This document shows, one piece after another, positions 1-8,640 of a stretch of DNA of 64,000 nt. The position numbers and the translations under genes were made by a program. Below the pieces are notes generated by a model, which saw nothing but the letters and a program-made list of their open reading frames with translations, was not told where the DNA came from and did no database searches. Source of the DNA: Rhizobium metallidurans (GTDB lineage Bacteria; Pseudomonadota; Alphaproteobacteria; Rhizobiales; Rhizobiaceae); contig NZ_JACIDW010000017.1 in NCBI RefSeq assembly GCF_014196505.1, positions 1 through 64,000 of the forward strand, given 5' to 3'. Each line of letters opens with the position of its first letter. The stretch's first letter is position 1.

Positions 1-1002
1 TGCCATGCGCGCGGCGAGCAGGATGGCTTCGCGGCTGGCGCCGACATCGGCGATGCCCTTGCCGGCGATATCGTAGGCCGTGCCATGCGCAGGCGTGCAG
101 AGCGGGAACGGCAGGCCGCCCATCATCGTCACGCCCTTGTCGAAGCCCATCAGCTTCATGGCGATCTGGCCCTGGTCGTGGTACATCGTCAGCACCGCGT
201 TGAAGCCTTCCTTCAGCGCCCGCAGAAACACCGTATCCGCGGGGAACGGGCCTTCGACATCGAGGCCGCGCGCCTTGGCGGCCGCGACCGCCGGCTCGAT
301 GATGTCGATCTCTTCCATGCCGAAGCTGCCGCCATCGCCCGCATGCGGATTGAGGCCGGCGACCGCGACCTTTGGCGATGCGATGCCCGATGCCTTCAGG
401 CAAGAAAGCGTCAGTTCCAGTTCGGACAGGATGCCGTCGACCGAGAGATGGGCGGCCACGTCCTTCAGCGGGATATGCGAGCTGACACGCGCATTCCAGA
501 CCTTTTCCAGCACGTTGAATTCGCGGACCTTGCCCTTGAACGACAGCACGTCGCAGACGAAGCGGATCTCGTCGTCATAGCCGGGATAGGCGTAGCGCAT
601 CGCCTTCTTGTTGAAGGGCGTGAAGCAGACGGCCTCGACATGCCCGGCGCCGGCAAGCTCCAGCGCATGACGGAAATTGGTCGTGGCGAATTGCCCGCCG
701 GCAAGCGTCGCCTCGCCGATCGTGACCTCCGAAGGGTCGAGATGCGCGAGATCGACGAAGACATGACCGTCGGTGCTCAGCCGACCGACCTGATCGGCAT
801 CGACGGTCGGGATCCGCAGCGTCAGGCCGGCATCGGCGGCGCCCTTGTCGAAGATGCGGCGATCACCGATGACGACCAGTTGAATGGCGGCGGCGATCTC
901 CTCGAGCGCCACGAGCTTGGCCGTCAGTTCGGGACTGATGCCTGCGGGATCGCCCATGGCGAGGGCGATGACGGGGCGCGTCTGGCCGATGCTCGAATTC
1001 AT
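1..1002 (-). CDS. PdxA-family 4-phospho-sugar-acid/4-hydroxythreonine-4-phosphate dehydrogenase, 3' end cut by window
   Basis: NAD-dependent metal-binding dehydrogenase of the PdxA fold. 334 codons are visible and no stop is reached at the window edge, so only a few residues are missing. Seen: an N-terminal LAMGDPAGISPE segment, the metal-binding GLNPHAGDGG motif, and MYHDQGQIAMK followed by TPAHGTAYDIAG near the C-terminus. The MYHDQGQIAMK and TPAHGTA forms resemble the PdxA2-type branch (4-phospho-D-threonate/erythronate dehydrogenases) more than the vitamin B6 enzyme, so sugar-acid catabolism is the preferred inference; B6 synthesis cannot be excluded. The ATG at 1002 follows a good GGAGG (about 1008-1012). 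A palindromic operator candidate lies 58 bp upstream at 1060-1076. Confidence 0.85.
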   Translation of the reverse strand, partial: MNSSIGQTRPVIALAMGDPAGISPELTAKLVALEEIAAAIQLVVIGDRRIFDKGAADAGLTLRIPTVDADQVGRLSTDGHVFVDLAHLDPSEVTIGEATLAGGQFATTNFRHALELAGAGHVEAVCFTPFNKKAMRYAYPGYDDEIRFVCDVLSFKGKVREFNVLEKVWNARVSSHIPLKDVAAHLSVDGILSELELTLSCLKASGIASPKVAVAGLNPHAGDGGSFGMEEIDIIEPAVAAAKARGLDVEGPFPADTVFLRALKEGFNAVLTMYHDQGQIAMKLMGFDKGVTMMGGLPFPLCTPAHGTAYDIAGKGIADVGASREAILLAARMA

Positions 1003-1059
1003 GTTTTTCCTCCATCCTCACGACCGTCATACGCCATCCAAATTCCCACATCAAGTCTT

Positions 1060-1076
1060 TTGAATGCTGCATACAA
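1060..1076. promoter_or_regulatory. Palindromic operator candidate upstream of the PdxA-like gene
   Basis: The 17-bp sequence TTGAATGCTGCATACAA has the symmetric form TTG-n-ATGC-n-GCAT-n-CAA; all 14 specified positions are self-complementary. It lies 58 bp upstream of the PdxA-like start. The shape resembles sites bound by GntR-family regulators of sugar-acid pathways, but no regulator gene is visible nearby, so the binding protein is unknown. Confidence 0.4.
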
Positions 1077-1443
1077 AATTCCGCAGGTGTAAATCGAGCC
1101 ATGCCTGGAAGCCGGAGAGCTTGTTCTTTGGGGCTGGACTGGCGAAGGCACGGCTTGCGCGGGGACGGATAGATCCGGGCCGCGCCATATGCGTTCAAGC
1201 GGCTATGTTCGCAGCGAGAAGGGGTCTCGCACGAGAATCCAAGCGGTTGTGATGAGGTGGATGGACGTGCTTGAGCTCGCGCTAGTCGTGCGCGGCACGT
1301 ATCGCGCGATAGGATCCGGCGTTCAATATCAGAGAGAGGTTCTCGATTGCGCGGCGGTCGTCAGCGGCATCGCGGCATATCGGGAAGCGGCGGCCAGATC
1401 AGCCGCCACCAAATCCCTGTTCCGCTGGAGCCTGTTACAAGCT
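1077..1443. other. Intergenic stretch with no recognised gene
   Basis: This lies between the divergent upstream region of the PdxA-like gene and the 3' end of gshA. The open frames crossing it either run into gshA antisense or lack recognisable protein features. No tRNA, repeat copy or convincing terminator was seen. Confidence 0.5.
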
Positions 1444-2817
1444 CTAGTATTGGTACTCTTCGAACACCGGCTCGACCGAGCCGTTCCAGCGGCCGTTGTA
1501 GAGCGCCAGCAGATCCTCGGCCAGTGTCGCCTTCTTGGCCATCACCTCGTCGAGCGGCGACAGGAAGATCGTCTCGTCCTGGCCGTCGCCATTGAGTTTG
1601 CCGCGCGCCTTGAGCCCGGCCTTGGAAATGGCCAGCACCTCGCGCGCCGTGTCGAACAGCGCATGCCCACGGAACGCACTCTTCAGTCCCTCGGCCGGCA
1701 CCGCGTTGCGCAATGCGTTGACCTCGTCGAAGCTCCAGTCCTTGGTGAGCTGGTCGGCCGCTTCGAGCGCGGATGCTTCGTAGAGTAGCCCGACCCAGAA
1801 GGCCGGAAGCGCGCAGATCCGCCGCCACGGTCCGCCATCGGCACCGCGCATTTCGAGGAAGCGCTTCAACCTGACATCGGGGAACAGCGTCGAGAGATGG
1901 TTGGTCCAGTCGCCCATCGTCGGCTCCCAGGCGGCAATCTCGCCCTTCAGCGCGCCGTTCATGAACTGCCGGAAGGTGATGTGGGTGCAGTCCTTGTAGC
2001 GGCCGTCGCGGACGATGAAGTACATCGGCACGTCCAGCGCCCATTCCACATAGTCGTGGAAACCGAAATCGTCGCGGAAGGTGAAGTCGAGCAGGCCCGA
2101 ACGGTTGTTGTCGGTGTCGCGCCAGATATCTCCGCGCCAGGATTGCAGGCCGTTGAGCTTGCCTTCGGTAAAGGGGGAGGAGGCAAACAGCGCGGTTGCC
2201 AGCGACTGCAGCTTCATCGATACGCGCATCTTCTTGCGCATGTCGGCTTCCGACGAGAAGTCGAGGTTCACCTGGATGGTGCAGGTCCGGTACATCATGT
2301 CGAGGCCCTGCGTGCCGACCTTCGGCATGTAGCGGCTCATGATGCCGTAACGCGATTTCGGCATGACCGGCGTCTCGGCCAGCGTCCATTTCGGGCTGCC
2401 GCCGATCCCCAGGAAGCGGATGCCCATCGGCTCGGCGATCTGGCGCAGCGTCGCCAGATGCGCGTTGGATTCCTTGCAGGTCTGGTGGATGTTTTCGAGT
2501 GGCGCGCCCGAGAGTTCGAACTGCCCGCCCGGCTCGATCGAGATCGCGCCCATGCCCGATTGTTCGGCGAGGCCGATGATGTTCTCGCCGTCGAGAATCG
2601 GCTCCCATCCGTCCGTCTGACCGAGACCCTTCAAGAGAGCCGAAATGCTGTTCTCACCCGAATACGGGACAGGGCTGTTGTCCGCGCGGAAGAAGGCGAA
2701 CTTCTCATGTTCGGTGCCGATGCGGAACTTGTCTTCCGGCTTGTTTCCCGCCGCAAGATAGTCGGTCAGCTCCTGAACCGAAGAGAGCGGGGTCTGGTCG
2801 GTGGTATCGCGAGCCAT
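1444..2817 (-). CDS. gshA: Glutamate-cysteine ligase, plant/alphaproteobacterial type
   Basis: Catalyses the first, ATP-dependent step of glutathione synthesis (L-glutamate + L-cysteine to gamma-glutamylcysteine) in the cytoplasm. At 457 aa it has the length of the plant-type (GSH1-like) enzyme of rhizobia, not the E. coli type. Seen: RIGTEHEKF at residues 32-40, the signature EPGGQFELSGA at about 95-105, then MMYRTCTIQVNLDFSS and FRDDFGFHDYVEWALDVPMYF in the catalytic core. The start is ATG 2817. The gene follows pit and rsmE on the same strand with a 145-bp gap from rsmE, so it may have its own promoter. Glutathione made here would supply the glutathione S-transferase at 26810. Confidence 0.95.
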   Translation of the reverse strand: MARDTTDQTPLSSVQELTDYLAAGNKPEDKFRIGTEHEKFAFFRADNSPVPYSGENSISALLKGLGQTDGWEPILDGENIIGLAEQSGMGAISIEPGGQFELSGAPLENIHQTCKESNAHLATLRQIAEPMGIRFLGIGGSPKWTLAETPVMPKSRYGIMSRYMPKVGTQGLDMMYRTCTIQVNLDFSSEADMRKKMRVSMKLQSLATALFASSPFTEGKLNGLQSWRGDIWRDTDNNRSGLLDFTFRDDFGFHDYVEWALDVPMYFIVRDGRYKDCTHITFRQFMNGALKGEIAAWEPTMGDWTNHLSTLFPDVRLKRFLEMRGADGGPWRRICALPAFWVGLLYEASALEAADQLTKDWSFDEVNALRNAVPAEGLKSAFRGHALFDTAREVLAISKAGLKARGKLNGDGQDETIFLSPLDEVMAKKATLAEDLLALYNGRWNGSVEPVFEEYQY

Positions 2818-2962
2818 TCAAGTAACCTGTATTCGGGAAGCGCCCGGACGTATCCGGACAGTAGGAAAGGGTGATTAGGACCGCTGGCCCGCATGTTGCA
2901 AGTGAAATTGTTTCATCGACCCATCAAAAAATACCAACATCCGTGGCCTGTTGCCAACGCGC

Positions 2963-3703
2963 CTATCGGGTCCAGTCGCCAAGCGCCGCCTGGATCACGG
3001 CCATCGCCGCGACGGCGGCGGTATCGGCGCGCAATATTCTCGGTCCGAGCGGGATGGCGGTCACGAAATCGAGGCCCTTGAGCCGCGCGCGCTCCTCCTC
3101 TGAAAACCCGCCCTCGGGCCCGACCAGCAGCGCCAGTTTCCGTTCCTTCACCGCGTTCAGGATCGGCAGGGGGTTTTGCCCGGCATCGCCCTCGTCGCAA
3201 TAGATGATCCGCCGCTCGCTCGACCACCCGTCGAGCATCTCGGAAAGCCGCATCGGCTCGGCCACCTCGGGAATGCCGAGAATGCCGCATTGCTCGGCGG
3301 CCTCGATGACGTTGGCCCGGAGCTTGTCGAGATTGGTGATCTTGCCCTGCACATGCTGCGTCATCACGGGCCGCAACACGCCAGCGCCCATCTCGACCGC
3401 CTTCTGCACGAGATAGTCCAGCCGCCCGACCTTCAGCGGCGCGAAGAGATAGTGCAGGTCGGAAGGCTCCGGCTGCGGTCGGGTCTGCTCCTCGGGCACG
3501 ATCATGATGCGCTTGCGGGTCGGCAGCGAAAGCCGCGCCTTCCATTCGCCGTCGCGGCCGTTGAAGACAAGGATCTCCGCGCCGTCGCCCATCCGCAGCA
3601 CGTTGGCGAGGTAATTGTACTGGTCCGCCGTCGCCTCCGCCGCCACGCCTTGCGAGAGGGGAGCGGCGACGAACAGCCGTTGCATTCTGAAATTGGCGCG
3701 CAT
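2963..3703 (-). CDS. rsmE: 16S rRNA (uracil1498-N3)-methyltransferase RsmE
   Basis: SPOUT-class methyltransferase that modifies U1498 of 16S rRNA in the 30S subunit. The 246-aa length is normal for the family. Seen: the N-terminal PUA-like start with RLFVA, RPVMTQ (111-116), EAAEQC (134-139), and the knotted SAM site GPEGGFS (195-201) plus LGPRILRADTA (219-229). The ATG at 3703 is preceded by AGGAC at suitable spacing. It begins 12 nt after the pit stop codon, so the two genes are probably cotranscribed, although their functions are unrelated. Confidence 0.95.
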   Translation of the reverse strand: MRANFRMQRLFVAAPLSQGVAAEATADQYNYLANVLRMGDGAEILVFNGRDGEWKARLSLPTRKRIMIVPEEQTRPQPEPSDLHYLFAPLKVGRLDYLVQKAVEMGAGVLRPVMTQHVQGKITNLDKLRANVIEAAEQCGILGIPEVAEPMRLSEMLDGWSSERRIIYCDEGDAGQNPLPILNAVKERKLALLVGPEGGFSEEERARLKGLDFVTAIPLGPRILRADTAAVAAMAVIQAALGDWTR

Positions 3704-3715
3704 CGAAAGTCCTGT

Positions 3716-5215
3716 CTAAACAAACAGCGCGACCATAGCCCAATAGAGCATGGCCGCAAGCACGGCGGATGCCGGAACGGTGATGACCCAGGCGGCGATG
3801 ATCGTCATCAGATGCGAACGTCGCACCAGCCGGCGCCGGCGAACCTCGTGGGTATTGGGGTCGTCGGGCTCTTCCAGCATCCAGACCTCGGCCTTGCGGC
3901 GCATGTATTCGATCCGGCGCTTGGAGTTGCGGGTGTACCATTCGCGGAAGAAGCCGACGCCGAACACGGCACCCACCGCGATATGCGTGGTACTGACCGG
4001 CAGGCCGAGCCAGGAGGCGACGATGACCGTGAACGCCGTCGCCATGGCCACGCAATAGGCGCGCATCGGGTTGAGCTTGGTGATCTGCTCGCCGACGAGC
4101 CGGATCAGGCGCGGCCCGAACAGCAGGAGGCCGATGGAGATGCCGAGCGCCCCGATCAGCATAACCCAAAGCGGCGGGCCGGCGCCCTGGCCGAGCGGCT
4201 GGCCGAGAGCAACGCGCACGATGGCCGAGAGCGGGCCGACCGCGTTGGACACGTCGTTGGCGCCGTGGGCAAACGACAGAAGCGCCGCCGCGCCGATAAG
4301 CGGCATCTGGAACAGCACCCGCAGCGAGCTGTTGCGGTTCTCCAGCCCCTGCGCCCGCATGCGCACCAGCGGCCGCGACACCAGCCAGCCGACCAGGCCG
4401 GCGGCGATGCCGAGCAGGATGATCGTGAGCGCGGAAAACCTTCCGGCGGGCTGAAGCTGCAGGATCATGTAGGCGGCGAAGCTGCCGACCATCATCGCGA
4501 TCAGCACGGGCACCCACCGCTTGGCCGCGGTGATCTTGTCCACCTGGTAGATGATCAGCGTCTTTACGAGGTACAGCATGCCGGCGGCGATCACCCCGGC
4601 GATCAGCGGCGAGGTCATCCAGCTGGACGTGATCTCAAGCATGACGTGCCAGTTGACCGGTGCCGGCCCGAGCGCCCCAATGCCGGCGCCGATCACCGCG
4701 CCGACGATCGAGTGGGTGGTCGAAACCGGCGCGTTCAGCCATGTCGCGAGGTTGATCCAGAGCGCCGCCGCCATCAGCGCCGCCATCATGATCCAGGAGA
4801 GCGTGCCGGGCGGGATCTGCGACGCGTCGACGATGCTCGATGAGATCGTCTTGACCACCGCGCCGCCCGATATCGTCGCGCCGAGGATCTCGAAGATCGC
4901 GGCGATGACGAGCGCCTGGCCCATGGTCATGGCCCGCGCGCCGACCGCCGCGCCGACATTGTTCGTCACGTCGTTCGCGCCGATGTTCATGGCCATGTAG
5001 GCCGCGAGCGCCGCACCCGCGATCACCAGCCCGGCGCCGGGGCGGTCGAAGACGTAGATCGCGGCGAACAGCATGGCGAGGCCGAGAAAGACGAAGCCGA
5101 TCCCCGGCGCCACGAGCTTGCGCGAGACGTATTTCGAGGCGTCCTCGACCTGCGTGAGCTTGTCGAGATCCTTGTCGAGCGTTCGTTTGGTGAGGACGGT
5201 GGGGCGGTCGGCCAT
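3716..5215 (-). CDS. pit: Inorganic phosphate transporter, PiT family
   Basis: Low-affinity, cation-coupled phosphate permease of the inner membrane. The 499-aa protein shows the internal duplication of the PiT family: GANDVTNNVG at residues 79-88 and GANDVSNAVGPL at 318-329, each followed by a PVSTTH motif (163-168 and about 406). Many hydrophobic segments are visible. The first 35 residues are charged and cytoplasmic, as in longer PiT proteins. The start is ATG 5213-5215 with AGGGAA upstream. No PhoU-like (DUF47) partner lies beside it; the next gene downstream is rsmE. Confidence 0.93.
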   Translation of the reverse strand: MADRPTVLTKRTLDKDLDKLTQVEDASKYVSRKLVAPGIGFVFLGLAMLFAAIYVFDRPGAGLVIAGAALAAYMAMNIGANDVTNNVGAAVGARAMTMGQALVIAAIFEILGATISGGAVVKTISSSIVDASQIPPGTLSWIMMAALMAAALWINLATWLNAPVSTTHSIVGAVIGAGIGALGPAPVNWHVMLEITSSWMTSPLIAGVIAAGMLYLVKTLIIYQVDKITAAKRWVPVLIAMMVGSFAAYMILQLQPAGRFSALTIILLGIAAGLVGWLVSRPLVRMRAQGLENRNSSLRVLFQMPLIGAAALLSFAHGANDVSNAVGPLSAIVRVALGQPLGQGAGPPLWVMLIGALGISIGLLLFGPRLIRLVGEQITKLNPMRAYCVAMATAFTVIVASWLGLPVSTTHIAVGAVFGVGFFREWYTRNSKRRIEYMRRKAEVWMLEEPDDPNTHEVRRRRLVRRSHLMTIIAAWVITVPASAVLAAMLYWAMVALFV

Positions 5216-5279
5216 GCTGTTCCCTGTGATTGAGGCCCGCTTTTGCGCCGCTAATTCTAGCAGCGCAAGATGGCGGGAA

Positions 5280-5804
5280 TCATTCAGCCGGAATCTGCTT
5301 CAGCGCCATTGGCTCGCGTTGCGCGGCCATGCGGCGCTTGAAGAGCAGAAAGAGATCGCGCAGCTCGGGTTCGTTGACGCGCTTGGCCGCCTCGTCGCAG
5401 GACACCCACTCGAAGCGCCGCTCGCCCTTTTCCTTGAAACTCTTGGCGATCGTCGAGACTTCGAGTACGTAGACCTGAACCTTGCAGGTCACCTTCAGCC
5501 CGTTCTTCAGCACCTTGGGATAGTGATAGCAGCCGATCGTCTGGCTCTCGACCGTCCCGCGCACGCCGGCTTCTTCGTAAGCCTCCTGGGCGGCGACCTC
5601 ATAGGAGGTCTTGCCCTCCATCGGCCATCCCTTGGGGATCACCCAGCGCCCCGTATCGCGGCTGGTCAGAAGCAGCACCTCGAGCGCACCGGTCTTGCCC
5701 TTCAGCCGATAGCAGAGCGCAGCATATTGCTGGCGCGGTGGGCGCCGGAACATCAGCTGAACATCGGAGGCGAAGCGGGTAAGAAGGCTCAATGGTCGGG
5801 TCAC
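5280..5804 (-). CDS. Nudix hydrolase
   Basis: Predicted cytoplasmic pyrophosphohydrolase; the substrate cannot be told from sequence. Its 174 aa contain the IPKGWPMEGKT stretch and a Nudix box over residues 59-81 ending QEAYEEAGV. Two consensus positions differ: K65 replaces the first Glu and Q73 replaces the Arg, while the catalytic E74, E77 and E78 are kept. The IPKGWPM form is common in rhizobial diadenosine/diphosphoinositol-phosphatase-like Nudix proteins. The reading frame opens with GTG at 5804; a TTG four codons in has the better-spaced GGTGA, so the start is uncertain. Confidence 0.85.
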   Translation of the reverse strand: MTRPLSLLTRFASDVQLMFRRPPRQQYAALCYRLKGKTGALEVLLLTSRDTGRWVIPKGWPMEGKTSYEVAAQEAYEEAGVRGTVESQTIGCYHYPKVLKNGLKVTCKVQVYVLEVSTIAKSFKEKGERRFEWVSCDEAAKRVNEPELRDLFLLFKRRMAAQREPMALKQIPAE

Positions 5805-6169
5805 CTTTATCGGTTATGTGCGCATGTGCGAATATTAGTGTCTCATGGAAAGCTTGCGCGATCCATGTGCGTGGTTTGCTTTCGGTTCAGGCTTTAAATC
5901 TATCAATAGAGCCTTTCGTTTTGGTTTCGGTTTCAAGAAACCGCCATTGAATGCTCTATTTCCGTCACGTCGAGTGCCACTTAATATGATATTGACTTTC
6001 GTCATAATCAACGAAGACGTAACGACGCATGCCGATAGGCCCAAACATTGGCAATTCTGCGTCGGTTCTCCACAGAAAACATTGCCCGGCTAACGTCCTT
6101 ATGGGAGGATTCGGTTGCCGAAGGCCTGTTCCGGCAGCGTGTATGGCGCAATGAGTCGGCGTGTTCTCG
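5805..6169. other. AT-richer intergenic stretch without a recognised gene
   Basis: 365 bp between the Nudix start and the 3' end of the LysR gene. Composition over about 5820-6040 is visibly lower in GC than the flanks. Short open frames here are low-complexity (Phe/Gly/Lys-rich), have no ribosome binding site and match nothing I know. It should hold the Nudix promoter, but no clear -35/-10 pair was found. Confidence 0.4.
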
Positions 6170-7066
6170 TCACCGCTCCCAATAGGGCACCGGCCCATAA
6201 AGCTCGGCGAGATAATCGATGAACAGCCGCACCTTGGCCGGCAGGAACTGGCGGCTCGGGTAGACGGCCGACAGCGCCACGTTGCGCGATCCCTCATGGG
6301 CCGGCAGCACCTGTATGAGCTGCCCGGATTTGAGCTCCGCGCCGATATCCCAGGTCGATCGCAGCGCGATGCCGAGGCCAGCGATGACGGCCTCGCGGAT
6401 CACCTCGCTGGAATTGGTGACAAGCATCCCCTCCGGCCGGATCGACAGCGCGCCATCAGGCCCTTCGAGCCGCCAGACATCGTTATTGTGCGCCGGCAGG
6501 CAGCGGTGGCGCTTGAGATCGTCGATGCTCTCGGGCGTGCCATTGGCCTTGAGATAGTCGGGCGAGGCGCAAAGCACCCGGCGCACCGGCGCCAGTCGGC
6601 GGGCGACGAGGCTGGAATCGGTGAGCTCCGCGATGCGGATGGCCAGATCGAACCCGCCGCCGACGATGTCGCTGAATTCGTCGGCGAGCACGAGGTTGAT
6701 GGCAAGATCGGGGTGGGCGTCCATGAAGCGTTTCAGATGCGGCGCGATATGCATGCGCCCGAACGAGGTCGGTGCTGAGACCTTCAGCGTCCCGTGCATC
6801 TGCGCCGAGCGTCCGGAAATGTAAAACTCCGCCTCCTCGAGCCCGGCCAGGATGCCGAGCACCCGATCGTAGAAACCCTGGCCGGCTTCGGTGAGCGAGA
6901 TCTGCCGCGTCGTGCGCTGCAAGAGCCGCGTTCCCAGCCGGTCTTCCAGCCGCTTGATACGCTTGGACACCACCGCCGGCGAGAAGCCGAGCGCCCGCCC
7001 GGCAAGCGACATGCTGCCCGTCGCCGCCACCTTGGCGAAGATTTCGAGATCTCCAAGATTGGTCAT
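6170..7066 (-). CDS. LysR-family transcriptional regulator
   Basis: DNA-binding regulator with an N-terminal winged helix-turn-helix (residues about 1-60, with FAKVAATGSMSLAGRALGFS and SKRIKRLEDRLGTRLLQRTTR) and a C-terminal periplasmic-binding-like effector domain beginning near GTLKVSAPTSFGR. The start is placed at ATG 7066 (MTNLGDLEIF), because LysR proteins normally begin just before this helix; an upstream ATG at 7108 would add 14 residues. It is divergent from glcD and the starts are 134 bp apart, so it is the likely regulator of glycolate oxidase in place of the GntR-type GlcC of E. coli. The effector is unknown. Confidence 0.88.
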   Translation of the reverse strand: MTNLGDLEIFAKVAATGSMSLAGRALGFSPAVVSKRIKRLEDRLGTRLLQRTTRQISLTEAGQGFYDRVLGILAGLEEAEFYISGRSAQMHGTLKVSAPTSFGRMHIAPHLKRFMDAHPDLAINLVLADEFSDIVGGGFDLAIRIAELTDSSLVARRLAPVRRVLCASPDYLKANGTPESIDDLKRHRCLPAHNNDVWRLEGPDGALSIRPEGMLVTNSSEVIREAVIAGLGIALRSTWDIGAELKSGQLIQVLPAHEGSRNVALSAVYPSRQFLPAKVRLFIDYLAELYGPVPYWER

Positions 7067-7200
7067 GTCGCCCCGATAATTTCTTATTTTGTCATAAGTG
7101 CTTAGCATTTGCGCCGAATTGGGGAAAGTGTTAAGCCCGAAGCCTTGGCAGTATGGAGGATACGGCCGGTTTCGCCCTGGATGGCGAAGGGAGGAAAGGC

Positions 7201-8640
7201 ATGTCCGACGCCATTTCGTTTCTCGCCCCGCGCGCCGATGTCATGGCGCGCCGCCGGCAGATCGTTGCCGATCTGGCCGATCTCCTGCCGCCGGAATGCC
7301 TGGTCTCCGAGCCGCGCGAACTCATGCCCTTCGAGACCGACGCCTTCGTCTCCTACCGGCGCATGCCGCTTGCCGTCGCGCTGCCGCGCAGCACGGCCGA
7401 AGTCGCGGCGGTGATGAAATATTGCCATCGCTATGGCATCCCCGTCGTCCCGCGCGGCGCCGGAACCTCGCTCTCGGGCGGCGCCATCCCGCAGGAGGAC
7501 GCTGTTGTCGTCTGCGTCTCGAAGATGAACCGCATCATCGAGATCGACCTTTTCAATCGCGCCGCGGTGGTCGAGGCCGGCGTCACCAATCTCAACATCT
7601 CCGAAGCCGTCTCCGCCGATGGCTTCTTCTACGCGCCCGATCCGAGCTCGCAGCTCGCCTGCACCATCGGCGGCAATATCGGCATGAATTCCGGCGGCGC
7701 CCACTGCCTGAAATACGGCGTCACCACCAACAACCTGCTCGGCGTGAAAATGGTGCTGGTCGATGGCACGGTCATCGATCTCGGCGGCAAGGGGCTGGAT
7801 GCCGGCGGCTACGATCTTCTCGGCCTCGTCTGCGGTCACGAGGGCCAGCTCGGCATCGTGACGGAGGCAACGGTGCGGCTGATCGCCAAGCCGGAGGGCG
7901 CCCGCCCGGTGCTCTTCGGCTTCCCGACCTCGGAGGAGGCAGGTTCCTGCGTCGCCGATATCATCGCGTCCGGCATCATCCCCGTCGCCATCGAATTCAT
8001 GGACAAGCCGGCCATCGAGATCTGCGAAGCCTTCGCCAAGGCCGGTTATCCCCTTGATGTCGGCGCTTTGCTGATCGTCGAGGTCGAGGGTTCGGAAGCC
8101 GAGATGGACGGCATGCTCAAGGATATCGTCGACATCGCCCGCCGCCACGGTGTCAGCACCGTGCGCGAATGCCAGTCGGCCACGGAAGCAGCGCTCATCT
8201 GGAAAGGCCGGAAATCCGCCTTCGGCGCCACCGGCCGCATTGCCGATTATATCTGCATGGATGGCACCGTGCCGCTCAGCCAGCTCTCCTACGTGCTGAA
8301 GAAGACCTCCGAAATCATCGAGCGCCATGGCCTGCGCGTCGCCAATGTCTTCCACGCCGGTGACGGCAACATGCACCCGCTCATCCTTTTCAACGCCAAC
8401 GATCCCGAGGACGCCGCCCGTGCCGAGGCGGCCGGTATGGAGATATTGAAGCTCTGCGTCGATGCCGGCGGCTGCCTCACCGGCGAACATGGCGTCGGCA
8501 TCGAGAAGCGCGACCTGATGCGTCATCAATATTCCGATGCCGATCTCTTTCAGCAGATGGCCGTCCGCGCCGCCTTCGATCCCGGCTGGCTGCTCAATCC
8601 ATCCAAGGTCTTCCCGCTCGAAGGGCGCCAGCCCCAATGA
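7201..8640 (+). CDS. glcD: Glycolate oxidase, FAD-binding subunit GlcD
   Basis: Flavin subunit of glycolate oxidase, which converts glycolate to glyoxylate and passes electrons through GlcF to the respiratory chain. 479 aa from ATG 7201, chosen because GGGAGGAAAGGC sits directly upstream; an in-frame ATG at 7153 has no such site. Seen: the FAD_binding_4 region (VPRGAGTSLSGGAIP, SQLACTIGGNIGMNSGG) and a C-terminal FAD-oxidase domain with NVFHAGDGNMHP and CLTGEHGVGIEKR. Its stop codon overlaps the glcE start (ATGA), giving translational coupling. Confidence 0.95.
   Translation: MSDAISFLAPRADVMARRRQIVADLADLLPPECLVSEPRELMPFETDAFVSYRRMPLAVALPRSTAEVAAVMKYCHRYGIPVVPRGAGTSLSGGAIPQEDAVVVCVSKMNRIIEIDLFNRAAVVEAGVTNLNISEAVSADGFFYAPDPSSQLACTIGGNIGMNSGGAHCLKYGVTTNNLLGVKMVLVDGTVIDLGGKGLDAGGYDLLGLVCGHEGQLGIVTEATVRLIAKPEGARPVLFGFPTSEEAGSCVADIIASGIIPVAIEFMDKPAIEICEAFAKAGYPLDVGALLIVEVEGSEAEMDGMLKDIVDIARRHGVSTVRECQSATEAALIWKGRKSAFGATGRIADYICMDGTVPLSQLSYVLKKTSEIIERHGLRVANVFHAGDGNMHPLILFNANDPEDAARAEAAGMEILKLCVDAGGCLTGEHGVGIEKRDLMRHQYSDADLFQQMAVRAAFDPGWLLNPSKVFPLEGRQPQ

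Noticed and set aside
3176..4843. Long plus-strand open frame opposite pit and rsmE
   Set aside because: Antisense shadow of two well-identified genes; no domain, no ribosome binding site, and a His/Asp/Arg-rich composition typical of reversed GC-rich coding sequence.
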